From assembly GCA_033026295.1 (NCBI GenBank), contig CM065175.1, positions 21,028,837-21,092,836 of the forward strand: a DNA stretch of 64,000 nt. The letters run 5' to 3'. Positions 50,641 to 63,528 of the stretch are shown in pieces (the first letter of the stretch is position 1; the number at the start of each line of letters is the position of its first letter). The notes under the pieces are model-generated. The model was not told the DNA's origin and searched no databases. It saw only the letters and a program-made list of their open reading frames with translations. The translations under genes were made by a program, and so were the position numbers. This DNA comes from Channa striata. Taxonomy: Eukaryota > Chordata > Actinopteri > Anabantiformes > Channidae.

Positions 50641-53100
50641 ATAGTGAAAGCAGCACGTTAGAACTACATTGTCCCAAAACACTGCAATCAGAGGAGATGA
50701 TCTCATGTATGCAAAAAAGGGCTATACAAGCAGACCCTCTCGCTTTCACGTTTGACAGAGTACCTTTCCCTGTTGAATACATTAGAGGACCCTGCAGAAT
50801 GAGAGCAAATGAATGCCCGCTTACTTCACCAGCAGCCAGATGGAAAACAAAAATTCGTCCCCATTGCATTTTTCATCGTACCTGTGTGAGTGAATAGCCA
50901 CCTTCCCACCAACCATGACGCATCGCTGAAATGATCACCTCCTAGATATAGTAACTACCTACACACTACTTTTTGTGGCTATACCTTGTCCTTTGCAAAA
51001 TAGCTCAAAGACAATCTTGAATGATAACCACTGGTGTAAAGCGGCCAAGCCTTGCACATGCAAGCTCCTATGAGTAAAAGTGGGGTGGGGGAGTTACAAA
51101 CACAAAAAGAGATGATGGGGATGAGAAGTGAATTGGGAGGTTGGAGGGGGCAAGGAGGACATCTATCCTCCTCTATACCCACCTTATTGGCGAGTGGTGA
51201 CCCTGGACGTTGGGCGATTGTCTAGGCTCCTTATCATAATGTAGGCTGTGTTGTCTTCTCCATTACACCTCGGCCATTCAATTAGCCCCCATTACCATAG
51301 TAATAGAGCCCTGCATCACTAGGGTCAGGACTGACAAGGGGAGGAGGAGAGCGGTCAGGGGGGAAAGAGAAGGAGTGATAGAAAGAAATTTCAGTATACC
51401 TGTAGGCAACCAACGTCAGCCTCTATTATGGTGGAAAAACAGAGACCAAAGTCATGGTGGGAGTTTAAATCATACTGCATTTAGGTATCACTGGGGAACA
51501 GCGAAGGAAAAAAACCAGTGTTACTAGTAACGTGTTACAACCCAACACAGTCAACAAAGTAAAAAGCACGTGTCACTATTAGCAGCACTATAGGTAGTAA
51601 GCTGGTGTGGAACATGGACGTGCCTGCCTTTAGTGGCTGGAAATATTCCTATATTCATATATATATAAGGAGATTAATATATTACTTTAATTGTATTCAG
51701 ACAAAATGTTATAAGAACATTATTGCAAAATGTAAATTGTTAAGTTAAGATTCTCTCTGCAAAATACACAACCACAAACCTCTTGAAACCCTTATTAAGA
51801 CAGCAACATTGTGTAAATCTCGAGGTGACACACCCAAACAAAGATGAGCCCTGTGCGGCCACAGAGGATCTGTGTAGCCCGTCAGTGGCTAAACGACTAA
51901 AACTAGATTTTATTCATCCACAGCAGGCTACAAGAATCAACAAAGAACAAAGTAACGAGTAATATATGAACGTAGTAACAAGCCCAACTCTTGAAAAGAC
52001 AGACAGAGTCCTGGACTTTACTGAAAAGCATTTGGCAACATCTTAAGACAACAGAGACCTTCGCTGTCGGCCAAACGTGGTGGAGTCAGTAGAATTTCTT
52101 GACGTAACCTTGGGGTGCAGGCATTTTGATAGATGCAGTGACCTTGTCAGACACGGCGTATTCTGGACAAGCAATGAATTTATCATGGAAATCAAAGGAG
52201 AAAGCAAAAGACAAATGGCCGGTTGGATACGGCCATTTTCCAACTCGTCAATAGTGACTTACAACAAGTGGCACTAAGTGGTAGCGATTACCAATAATGA
52301 GTGTTGTAAAACAGCTGTATGAGAAGCCTCCTGTTAATAGCAGATATTCCAAAGAGAGGAGAAAGAAAGAGCAGGAATCAGGGCAGTGACACTGAGATAG
52401 TGGGAATAACAGTCTGTGAGCACTTTTTGCTTGTTTGTTTGGTTGGCTGCAACTCTATTTCTTAGAGGGAGTGACAACATCAAGAGGAAGTAGTGAAGGG
52501 TTGGTAGTTGCAGGGGAGGGAACAGATGAGACAGACTTGCTTCCTTGATCTATGTGAGCTTGGCGGAGATGTTAGGAAAAGGAAACAACTTTTCCATCTC
52601 AGAATACTGCTGTGACCAGGCAACCTATCAAGCCAGGGATTTGCATGCAGTGGGTCTCTTCCATTCTCCATTTCTCCTGCTCTTCTCTCTCTATCCTGCG
52701 TCTTGTCATCGTTTTATATCACCATAAATTTTTATATCGCCATAGTTTTTTCCCTTTATCTCCATCATCAGTTTACCCAAAACTCTAAAACCTTTCTATC
52801 TGTCCTTTATGTCCTAATTTTCTCGTTTTCTCTCTAACTTCACTAAACTCCAAATCTCTTTCAAACTCGCCTTGCCTGATTTTCTGCCTGTCAGAGGCTG
52901 TGCCAGGGTGCGTGCCAGGAAACCACTGCCTGCCGCTTGTCCCTGTCTGCATGTTGCCCTGTTGTCGCTGCCACTTTCTGGCATTGAACCCGTGTGAGAG
53001 AGAGAGATGGTGAGCGAGAGAGACACAGAAAGAAAGGAGAGGGGCAAAGAAGAAAGGCAAGGAAACAAGGGAACGCATGCAGATGCAGGGCCCATCTCGT

Positions 53101-53175
53101 TTACAAATATGCAAATGCTGTTGCCTTTGTGATATGCAAATGAGAGATTACAGAGCGCTAATTAGGGTCAAAAGA
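53101..53175. promoter_or_regulatory. candidate enhancer with paired POU octamers
   Basis: Two perfect octamers ATGCAAAT lie in the same orientation at 53109-53116 and 53134-53141, 25 bases apart (start to start). A GATTACAG and a homeodomain-type GCTAATTAGG follow at 53146-53165. The octamer is the canonical target of POU factors, including the product of the only recognised gene here. Further single octamers lie nearby at 52639-52646 and 54328-54335. The enhancer call is an inference from motif density; conservation and chromatin data are not visible. Confidence 0.4.
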
Positions 53176-53880
53176 ACTGTTCACGTCAATTAGAAGAGAA
53201 TGAAAAAACGATCCCCACTCTTGCTGGCCCCCAGCCCCCAACCCTTGCCACGGATATCCTCTGCTTTTGTCTTAAAAAATGGAGACATGAAAAAGACAAA
53301 TAATGAGAGACGTGTGCAAGGGGTGGGGCACCAGCATTTGGATAACCAGCATGCATCCCGAAAAGGGCAGGGGTCCAGGTCTGTTTCAGTCGAAGGTCAT
53401 GATTGGCTTTTTAGTATGAACACGATAAGCATAAATGAAGTGAGGCTGATTCCGTACCGAAAGAAAGTGGCTCTGATTTATCAGCACTTTCACCCCTTTT
53501 GTCCTTTCTTTCCAAACCACTGCACCAAATACAATTCAACATTTGTATAATTTCACTTAAAAATCAATCAATGTTGCCAGTGCAACACTTGTTAAACTTA
53601 CATCATGCATTTGTATGAGTATCAGCGAATTCAAAAACTTTTCCAGCCAGGTTGGGAATTTCTGAAATTCTTAAATAATCTAATGCTTGCTATCTTATTA
53701 ATATCAAACCCACAAACCCAATAAAAGAAAAATAACTATGGCCATGCAGATGTAGCAAGAAACACCTGTGACAAAAAGTTACTAACAATTTTTACCCTGT
53801 ATAATTTTTTTACCTGTTGAAAATTGAACAATTATCTACAACAAACGTGGCAAATGAACTAATTATTAGGCAAAAGGCAG

Positions 53881-53900
53881 TATATTCCAATATATTCCAA
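53881..53900. repeat. 10-bp tandem duplication
   Basis: The unit TATATTCCAA is repeated twice exactly, followed by a partial third copy (TAT). Confidence 0.85.
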
Positions 53901-55329
53901 TATGTAAAACCTCATATAGGTGTTCTAGATCCAACCTGTAAAACATTCTGTAAGTGAAAAATGCAACAAGACCATGGCAATATTTGGCATCAGAACAGCC
54001 ACTTGGCATGCGATCCGCAATGTCCCCAGTTCTTAGACCCCAGCACCTGCTCGTTGTATATTTTATTACAGTAAAATATATGTAGTTGGTCCAGTGTGAG
54101 AAAGAATGTCTAAGTGAGATCTGGCAGCATATTCAGATGAGGACTAAAGAAAAATGGACAATTTTTTATACAGCAAGTAAGACACAATAAGGGGAGCAGA
54201 AAAGATCAGATGGTGAATGACAGGAAGAGGGAGACTGTATTCCTGTTTCTCCTGTCCCTCTCCGTTCTATCACTCCCTCCTATGTCAGTGGGTCTGTCTA
54301 GCGTGTGCCAGAGGAACACACTGTTATATTTGCATCCTAATGACCCCTCCAGTGGCCCCCGAGGCTGGGCCCTTTGCACTACCCAGAGATCAATTAGGGC
54401 CAGGGCCTGGCGTCTGCTGTGCCCATTATAAACCCCTACCAACTTCCTCTCTCAAGAAGGCAGCGACTTCTTTCTCCCACGTGTCCTTCTTCTGCACCAT
54501 CTTCTCACAAGCCGACCACAGCTTAGACAGACACACACACACACACAGACGTCTAGGTGCACACGGCTTGTAAAACAAACCAATATCCAATCATATACTG
54601 AACAAAGAAACTTAGTCTGGTAATAATTCACACCTAATCTACCTCCAAATATGAACATGTATGCACATAACTTCTGTTCCTAACTCACTGAGCCTCGTTG
54701 GTATGGTGGAGCGGTGAAGGTTGGGTCGGATCAGTACACAGACTTTCCTGTGTGTGATTCCTTCTCAGCCCTGTTGCCAGGTAAAGCCGCACAAAGACCA
54801 GGTTGTGAAATATACATCCCTCTGACAGAGCCCGGTGTTCATAAGACCCCTGTGGCTGTCAATCACACTGATCTAAAAGCACAGTGATTCAACCAGGGGA
54901 TGAAGAACTTGACTGGGTGTCTACAGTGATGCACTTCTTGGTATTTCTGTTTTCCTCCACATGTTGCATGTAAGTTTTTTGCTAAGACAAAGCTGCCAAG
55001 CTGTTTGATCATTCCAGAAACTGTGAACTCATATATAACATGGTTGGATGTTTGACAAGTTCTGTCTGAGAACAACAGAGCAGATAAAAAACTAAAGCAT
55101 ATCACACAAGTGCTTGTCGTCTTTCACCGGATGCACGTCAGGACAATGGAAAATGTAGCTTTAGTGTTGATGTTAGTGTGGACGCTCAATGAAACAACAG
55201 CATGCAATAGTTTCCCCACTGGTGCCATGGATCAAATAAATAATACAATAGTTTTCCTTTTTCAGCCCAGTAATATTGTTACTGGATAAAAATAACTTTG
55301 ATAATTTCTCAGTAATTTTCAAACTTCTT

Positions 55330-55590
55330 TTTCAAGGGACAGGTTGCCAGTCCATCTAAGGGCCAACCCAGAGCGACACACACACACAGCCATTGACATC
55401 TACGGGCCATTTAGAGTCTCCAATTACCCTGTCATGCACAACTGTGGGATGAAACCCTGCACAACCACGGTGGGAAAATTCAAACTCCACACATAGAAGC
55501 TGCAGGAAACCAGGGATGCAAACCAGCAACCTTCAAGCTGTGAGGCGGCATTGCTAACCACTCCACCCCCATGCTGCCCTCTCAAAGGGG
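55330..55590 (+). repeat. degenerate widespread teleost interspersed repeat
   Basis: The blocks appear in the order expected for a repeat seen very often in fish non-coding DNA: GGACAGGTTGCCAGTCCATC, then a CA run, CATTTAGAGTCTCCAATTA, CAAACTCCACACA, and finally GCTGTGAGGCGGCATTGCTA followed by ACCACTCCACC and GCTGCCC. The relative order and the final 'gctaaccactgcacc' type motif are diagnostic. I am not certain to which class (LINE tail or other) the family belongs. The copy is diverged and carries no coding sequence. Confidence 0.6.
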
Positions 55591-58500
55591 ATTTCATAGT
55601 TCTATGGGTTCCAGGGTTGGTGCAGGTGCAGAAGCTCCACAGAGTTTTGTTATCACCAAGCATAGAGCTGTCCATTTTTTTTACATTTTTGTTTTTACTA
55701 AATTTTAGAATAGTGGAGGGTTAACATGTTACTCCAGCTACTCCAGCAATATGTCCAAAATATTCTACTTATAAAAGTTTGTTCTGAAGACAGGAAGAAA
55801 GTCATGGCACATGTTCTGAATGATGTCTAAAGGTGTTGAATTTTAAACTGAGGCACAGTATTGGAGTGCTCCATTTGGGTTCTATTTCTACATTTGTTCT
55901 TTGCAAGTTGGGAACAATGCAGAAGTCAAAATGCTGTGTTGGCACAAGTGGAGGCAAATAAATAAATAAATAAGAAAAAGGCCTGGCAATCCATTGTCAA
56001 TGCACTTGCTAATGGTAAAACTAAAAACTGTTTTAAACTAAGACGGATTACGGTCTTTGTTCTGCAAGGACTTTGAATACTAATAACGTGCTATGGCTGT
56101 GAGACTGACTGTGTGCAGTAAACTGAGATGGGTACAAAGCTTCGAACCACACAGCTAAACCCCTCAAATGTATGTTAAATCTTTAAAAATAAAAATATCT
56201 CGTTAAGTATAAAAAATGTGCAGTACTAATTAGTATATGGAAAATCTATAAATATGTCTTCTGAGCTTGGCATCTTAAAATTTTGACTTGCATTGTTTGA
56301 TGCGCAAGTACAGATCGCTCTTGACTTTTTGAAAGCAGAAAATATTTGATGCCAAGTAAAAAATTGTGGTTATAATTCCAGGTACATGGTTTCAAGATCT
56401 TTTGTAGTGTTCGCTCCTGTATCAAAACTAGGTTTGGAACACGTTTCACTTTTAAATGAGAGGGACACGTTTGATGCTCTTGACGAATAAGTATTAATCC
56501 AACAAATGTATTTAGATTCACCTAATTTAAAGGAAACACACAGGTCTAGTTTAAAGGATGAATGCTTTGCTCTCAATTCAACACCACAACAAAAAAAAAT
56601 GCAAGGAAAATAGCATGAGCTTTACATTTTTCTTTCACAAACGTTTTTGGAAAGCAGACAACAGCAATATCCATACCTGTCTTTAATTTACTTCAGGCAT
56701 TATGCCAGTGATTTCCCCCATGGCCCTTCTGCACTTCCACTCACATCTGGTCCATTCTGCACTGAAGGACATTTTTAACTTCTGCACCTTTACTATTTTC
56801 ACTGTTCAATAGCCTTTATGTTTGAAGTTGGTTAAAAGGTCAAACCATTGACCATTCATGATTTCAAGAGTCTACAGATTAAGACCCGTTTAACTGGTGT
56901 ACAATGTTAGTTTCGAATTATTATTACAACTGAGAAAACTTCAGTATTACTTGTTATTATCCTTGTTACTGCAAACACGGGCATGAATTTAAATGTACAT
57001 ATTGTGGAGAAAAATGTTTTTTTTAAAGGTGATTTGACATCTTTATCTGTGCTTTTAGTTGGCAGAGTTTTCTAAAGCCCAGTGTAAAAGATGCATGTAT
57101 GTGCCTTTTCTGGCTTTTGCACATTTAATTTTGATTATGCAAAAGACTGAGTGTTACATACAAGAATAGTCTTATTGGTTTGTACAATGTCACAGCAGGT
57201 CACTGTTGTTGCGCACTTCGATCTCAGTGGATTGTTTCTTACCAATGATATAACCTGTATGCGTTCACTATTTTTCTTGGTATATGGTTTTATCAGCATG
57301 TCATGAACATGTTAATAGAATTTGTTATAAAAAAAAGTTCATTAATTAATACATACTACTATTTTGTGAATGGACGTGTTCTGATTTAACAGCCAAATAA
57401 ACTTTTCCAGTCAGGTGCCGTTAAATCACTGCAGATAGCAGAGGAACAATGTAATTAAAACGTCAAAAGGTGATTGTAATGTACAAGCCACAATAGAGAA
57501 TTTGTTTTATGTATTAATGTCAAACACGTTAAAATCACCACAAAGTCCTTTTTGTTGTGATGTTTTAATCATGTGCTTCATTTATGTCATGATTAGTTCA
57601 GTTTGTTTGTTTCAACCACACTTTGGCACATTTTCTTCATATTTATATAAAAACTTTTCTAGGCAAGTGTAAAAACTTTTTTGCAATATTTCAAGATTTA
57701 TTTTCAAATTTCCTGCATTTGTACTCCAATGTTTTAATGCCTAAATTTAAAATGCGCATAACAACTTTTGGATAGAAAACCATTTAATAGCTTTTATCCA
57801 CTTGTTTCACCAGGTAGTGGAAAGTCCCCTTGTTATTTCCTCCTGAGATTAACTGGGCGTGCATAGATTCTCTACTGCTGCCTCAGCTGTAATGCAGCCA
57901 CCCTCCTGCAATATTCATGCACATATCTGGACCCTGCTGATGGGCCCCAAGATTACACCTCTTAGTGAATAATACTGTTCTCTATAGTCAGTTTCAAGGG
58001 TCACAAAAGTAAAGCGGTTAATGTCAAGTTTAGAAATAAATGTTTAATTGAGCTGCTGCTGTGTTGTATTCAGTTATAGTCCACAAACGGTGAAATCAGT
58101 AAGAAATTGATTTCAAATTACATTAAAACATGCTTTCACCTCTATTTTAACTAACCTTTAAGGTGTAAGAACATGTTTGTGTATATGGTTATGTATTAAT
58201 TCTGTGATTTTTGATTTTAAAACATTGTCATTCATAAATTTAAAGAGTGCAACTTTAGTGCAAAAGTAGCCACTATGCAAGACAAAAAAGCAACGACAGT
58301 TAGAGTGAATTGAATGTCTTTCCTTATGACCAGGACCTCTAACCCTAAATGCAAACATAAAACATTTTTCCACTAAATGGGAAACACTTAAAAACACAAC
58401 TACCGAGCGAGGTATTGTATTTACTGCAAGTGTGGCTGAAGACGACACACACATACGTGTCCACACACTCCTACATGGAGATAAGTCAGAATCTCATTAG

Positions 58501-59199
58501 ACGATGTTCCCACAAACGGCTCATCTTTTACTGTGGGCATCTCTGCGTCAGTGTCGGGACAGAGGGGTTTGTTTAGTGTGTACAGTTTGCCGCAGAATGT
58601 CACTTCTGCTCTGCTTGTGTGTCTCAAATATGCCACACAGACACATTGGTGCACTATAAACATAGTTTTGCACACCTTCCCAAAAGACATTTGTATGTTC
58701 ATGGTCGTCACTTACACTCCCCACAACATGTCACAACACTCTTTGACGTTTAGCATTGACATGTGAAAGCCCCGCAGACAATGCAGGTTTGCGATCAGCA
58801 CATCTCTGCCCTTGCACAGGCCCCTGAGCCTGGAAAAGAGGTGGAGGGGGAGGCAAGCCCCCAGGGCCTGGGGACTCGACCCCTGCAGCCTGCCTACTCA
58901 TCTCTGCTCTGAAGGTCTCTCTCCAGTTCTCACAAGCTGTCAATCAAAAGCCACAGATGGAAAGTATAGGGAAAGGGTTATGTGTTTCAGGTGGCGTAAT
59001 GCATTTATCTGCTTGTGAGATAAATCAAGAATTCTAAGCCAAAACGTTGTGTGAAGACATTGAAAAGAAGGTGGCTCGTCCTAAACACAGGCCTCGAGGA
59101 GATGGAATCCAGCATGTGAAGGGATGAACCAGCTAAAATATCAGGCGGTGTCTGGCTCTTCAGACACAGGTGGTGGTATGATTATTAAATACAACTGTT

Positions 59200-59530
59200 A
59201 GAATGACCCTTATCTCTTTTCATTTCGGCAGCTAATCTGAGCATGTCCATTATAGTCGCGGTAACTAACTGACAGTTTAATTTTGCCAAATCTCTAAGAA
59301 TTTTTTTCCTGCACTTCTTGCATTTCATTCAGTACCAGTTGCGCTGTTTTCAAATCGCTGCCTTCAGTAGTGAAAAGGCCGACATCTGGTTAGCTTGTTA
59401 ATTGTTCAAATTATTGGGCTTTGGGGGCCTGCTGATCACTGGCATTGATTCTTGCCTCTCCAGTCAATTAGATCAATAGGGCGTCTTTAGGCCTGCTTAG
59501 CCACGTGTCAACTGTCACGCTCTACTATGC
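59200..59530. promoter_or_regulatory. candidate conserved non-coding block
   Basis: This is a complex, non-repetitive stretch with AGCTAATCTGAGC, GACAGTTTAATTTTGCC, CTTGTTAATTGTTCAAATTATTG and CAGTCAATTAGATCAATAGG. It contains several TAAT/ATTA and TTCAAA cores and no coding potential. Like the other blocks it is proposed as a possible enhancer because of its motif content near a developmental regulator. Confidence 0.22.
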
Positions 59531-62500
59531 CTTTCATTTGTACGCCAGCACATGCTGCCAGTGCACAGATGGTAACCCTTACAGTCCACTATGGCCTTTC
59601 CAACAATAATCAGAAACTGATGAACAAAACAAGTACAAAGGACTGAGTAAAACTGCTTAAAAGGCAGAATGAGTAACTGTATGCAGTGTGAGTTAAACTT
59701 AATGTTTAAATTAATTAAAGCTTTTTTACAGCATTTCAACAATCCTGTACCTTATATATTTAAATATAAAATTTAAATTTGACAACAGAGTGTTTAATTA
59801 AACCCAAACAAAATGATCTGGACTACACGATGTATTCTGAACTCAACGGGACTGTTCGGGCGCAGTGTGAAACTGCAGCTGGTTCTGTCGTGTGACTTCA
59901 TCTAAAAGCCGATGTAACAGTAGAGAATTTGAATAATTTTAAAGGTAAGGCAAAACTTTTTTACCATCTCTGACCGTCTTTTGGGCTTATGACCTAGTAT
60001 AATGTTGTGCCAAATGCCAACGAAATGTTTTCGCACAGCTGGGATTGGTTTAAGGGAAAAGTCTTATAAGAGCTGCCCTTTCGGTGCCATTGTAAGAAAT
60101 AGCATCCAACAATTTTTTAACAGACACGTCTTCCTATTACGCTCTTTCATTGATAAACACATAAGAACAAGAAATAATAAACGCTTGTAAACTTGTGCAT
60201 GGTTACTTTTTTGTTATGGGAATTCAACATTTCTGGGTTTTAGATTTCAAAATTTCCCCATCTATACTGGCTAAAGTCTTTGCTATGCAGAAAGAAATCT
60301 GAAGCTAAATAAAAGTTAAAATATGTTGATAAGACACTAACAGATAACTAAAGCAGCTGGATAAAGAAGTGGTGCAAATCTCCTAAAACACAGACCACAT
60401 GCCAACACAAGAGTGCCGCTACCTTCTGACTTCTGTGCCTCTGTGCAGCGTATGCATGTACACACACACATACACATTATTTTGGCTCGCTCGCATAAGT
60501 GGCCCGCGTCGAGACCCTGGGAGACTGACCCCCCCATACACCCGTTTCCCCTCTACTCTCTTCCCTCCTGCTGACCCCCTCAGCGACAGACCATTGTTTA
60601 CTTTCACTCTCCTCCACAGCCCTGCTGGTCAGGGGGGCCGGCCGAATCGTTACATTATTGTCTGGTCCTCCCTTGCGCCCCCCTCCCCTCCCGACCCAGC
60701 CTGACCCCATTCACAGTCCTCAAAAGCACCATCTGTATCACCCAACAGTCAGGGAGTGAGAGAGAAGGAGAGATGGGGCAAGAAGAGGAAAGAAAACAAG
60801 GCAGAGTGAAAGGAGATGATGGCTGAGGAGGGAGGGAAGGAAAAGGAAAGGGAACAAGGCATCTGCCGGGTCTGTCGAAAAGTAACTGTCAGATAGTTTT
60901 CATAGTGTGAAGGCTTCCCGCTGGTTTTCTTTCTTCAAACATTTTGCTTATTGATTTTTTTTTACTGCCTCCTTTTATATCTCTTTTCAATTTTTACTTT
61001 TCTCAATCTCCTAATCCTCCATGCCTTTTCCCACTCTGCGCATTTCCTCCCCTAAAGTTTTCTCAGACTATCCTACATTGCTGCTCGCTTGACCCGCTTC
61101 TCTGCTTTCCTCCCTCCTGTCTCCATCCTTCCCCTCCACCCGCCTCCTCTGAGTACATCCTTCATCTTGCTGTAGTGTTGCATGGGCATTCCAGGGCCTC
61201 TTGTATGACTGCATGTGTGAGGAAGGCGGATTTTTCCCATGGGGCCGCAGGTGAAAACTGGGACTCACTCTGTCCACCGAGGGACGCCATCTGTCCCTGT
61301 CGGCGCACTCGCTGGAGGGGAGCCCTGTCACCCCTCCTCCTTTTCCCCTCCATCCATCCATCCCACCCTCTGTCCATCCACTCGCCATCCCTCCCTCACG
61401 CTGATCTACTGTGCTGAATCACCCAGGAATGCGCTCCCTCTCTCCCTCCCCTTCTTTCGCCTTTCTTCCCTCTCATTCTCCCTCTGTCCTGTCACTAATT
61501 CATTCCTCGCTCCCCCTTCCTCTCCCTCCCACTCTGCCTCCTTTCGCTTCGCCTCCACCCATCTCTCCCCTCTTTTCTCCCCATCTCTAATCAATCATCC
61601 ATCTATGACACCAGTGGCAAAATTATTAAATTATCATACATTTGTGATGAGCCTAGTGAGAACAAGGCATACTGTTTTAATTGCTTGCCCATGACCTCTA
61701 ATTATGCGTATCAGTGTATTAGTTTGATATTTGGAGAGAATGAAGCCAACTGAGTTTGACATTTTCCAGTAGATAAAGCAATAATATGCATACAATACCT
61801 GTGATATATTTAACAAATTGCCAGACATTACTAAAAAAAACAGGATGACACACTAACCTGTGACACATTTTTTTGTTGTCTTATTAAGTTGTTGCTGCAG
61901 ACTTTATCTAAGACAGTAATATTAAAACTGATTTATTTTCTAAATAAAAGGTTAATACGTATTTATATTAATTTCTTTGAGTTTTTAAAATAAAACTGTA
62001 GCGACAACATGGCAGTGCTGAATTAGTCCGTAAGACCCAAGTAAACAAAACTCATGAGGTCACCAAATGGACCGCTAGCATGGGAACTGGAGGCTGCTCC
62101 TCTGAAGTGCCGCTTGCCTTGCGTCTGCAGACCTGGGCCCAGCTGTCAGTCTCTGTGTATGTCCGTCTCAGCTATGGTTCTGACTGCTGTGATGCCCAAC
62201 GGTCAGATGACTGCAAGAAGACAGTGAGATCACACTTTCACGTGGGAACCTGGCTGAGCGCGCAGACAAACAAACGCAGAGGCAGCTAAGTGTGAAACCT
62301 TCAAACTGTCATGGAGGGGGTGAGAGAGGGTGAGAGAGGAATCACCCCCACCCCCACCCCCAAAAAAACTCTCTCTACTCTCACACTCTTTCTCTTCAAC
62401 TATCCCTTCCTACCATCAACCCTCCTCCCCTTTCTCACCCATTTTGGCCCCTAAAACTCCCACAATGCCCCCTTAAAGCGTCCAGCCAGACACACACACA

Positions 62501-63353
62501 GACGTGCAGTCACTTAGCCCCCCTCTTAATACACAGACACACACACACACACCTCCACGCCCCCTGTCAATCAGAGACCCCAGTGTCACGCAGTCACAGA
62601 CACTGTCAGAGAGAAAGAGAAGAGACCCAAAAAAAAGGGAGGAAAAGTGGCCCGTCAGTCATTTTATCACTCTTAGGCCTCCTCTATTCTGTCTCTCTGG
62701 CCAACTGCACAAAGAAGGACAAAAAACAGTTGGAAGGGAGCAAATATGAGAGCGATAGGAGAGGAGAGTGGAGGAGTTGTTAGAAAGAGGTAGGTACCAA
62801 GGAGAGAAGTGTCCCCATTTTCTCACTGTCTGACTGCAACAAAGAGCCAGGCGGGACACTGCACTGGGGTGGCGTTTTTTTGCCGGGGCCTCCCTTCGAT
62901 CCCTACCCCCCAGCCCTCTAAGGTCACCCCTCCGGTGACCCCGCCTCGATTGTTTCACGTTGCTCTGTCAGCTCTGATTGTTGCTGACTGGTTAAATGGC
63001 TGGAAACCAAAACGTAGGGGGTGGAAAAAAGTGGGAAAGAAGGAGAAGGAGGGTGAGGTTTTGGGGAAAGGGATGACACACCCTCTTGTTTTCCCTGAGA
63101 CAACTGACTATTTGACCCAAATAAACAATCTGCACCAAATAAGGAGGCAAGAGAAGGATTCGGACAAAGAGGGTTTGCGGGGTTTGAGGCGCGAGGTGCT
63201 GGGAGAAAGCCCTCTCTCTGCGGTGAAACTAGTGAAAACTGCAGGAGGGAAGAGGAGGAAGCGTGAGTCAGGGGCTTGCCGAGTCCAAGAGGTCTGTTTA
63301 ATCAGATAAAGGAAAAGGCCCTAGAAGATCCTCACTGACAAATGCAGCCCAGC

Positions 63354-63528
63354 ACGACTCCACAACCCAATATGACCACAATAATAAACACTCAGCAGAA
63401 TTATCAATTTTCTGACGGATTCAACTTAAAAACTGATGAATTATAACTTAAGAAAAAGAGAATTTTTTTCTGCTGTGTTGGGTTGAACTAGATTGTACAG
63501 ACGGACCTAATGAAGTGGCCAGTGAGTG
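63354..63528 (+). mobile_element. Tc1/mariner-type non-autonomous element fragment, copy B
   Basis: This is the second copy of the family at 40830-41012, in the same orientation. The shared blocks are TTCAACTTAAAAAC, GAATTATAACTTA, AGATTGTACAG and the terminal GGACCTAATGAAGTGGCCAG followed by TGAGTG. It differs from copy A by many substitutions and a run of T in the middle, so both copies look old. No coding sequence is present. Confidence 0.62.

Larger units (their letters stand above)
50641..55329. other. non-coding region containing the octamer cluster
   Basis: No gene was recognised. Four of the nine perfect octamers that I found in the window fall between 52639 and 54335. The block at about 51180-51320 (CATTCAATTAGCCCCCATTA) is complex and possibly regulatory. 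A CA run lies at 54532-54547. Confidence 0.45.

Noticed and set aside
60944..61694. Overlapping 151-157-codon frames
   Set aside because: They lie in a long CT-rich tract that lacks stop codons by composition.
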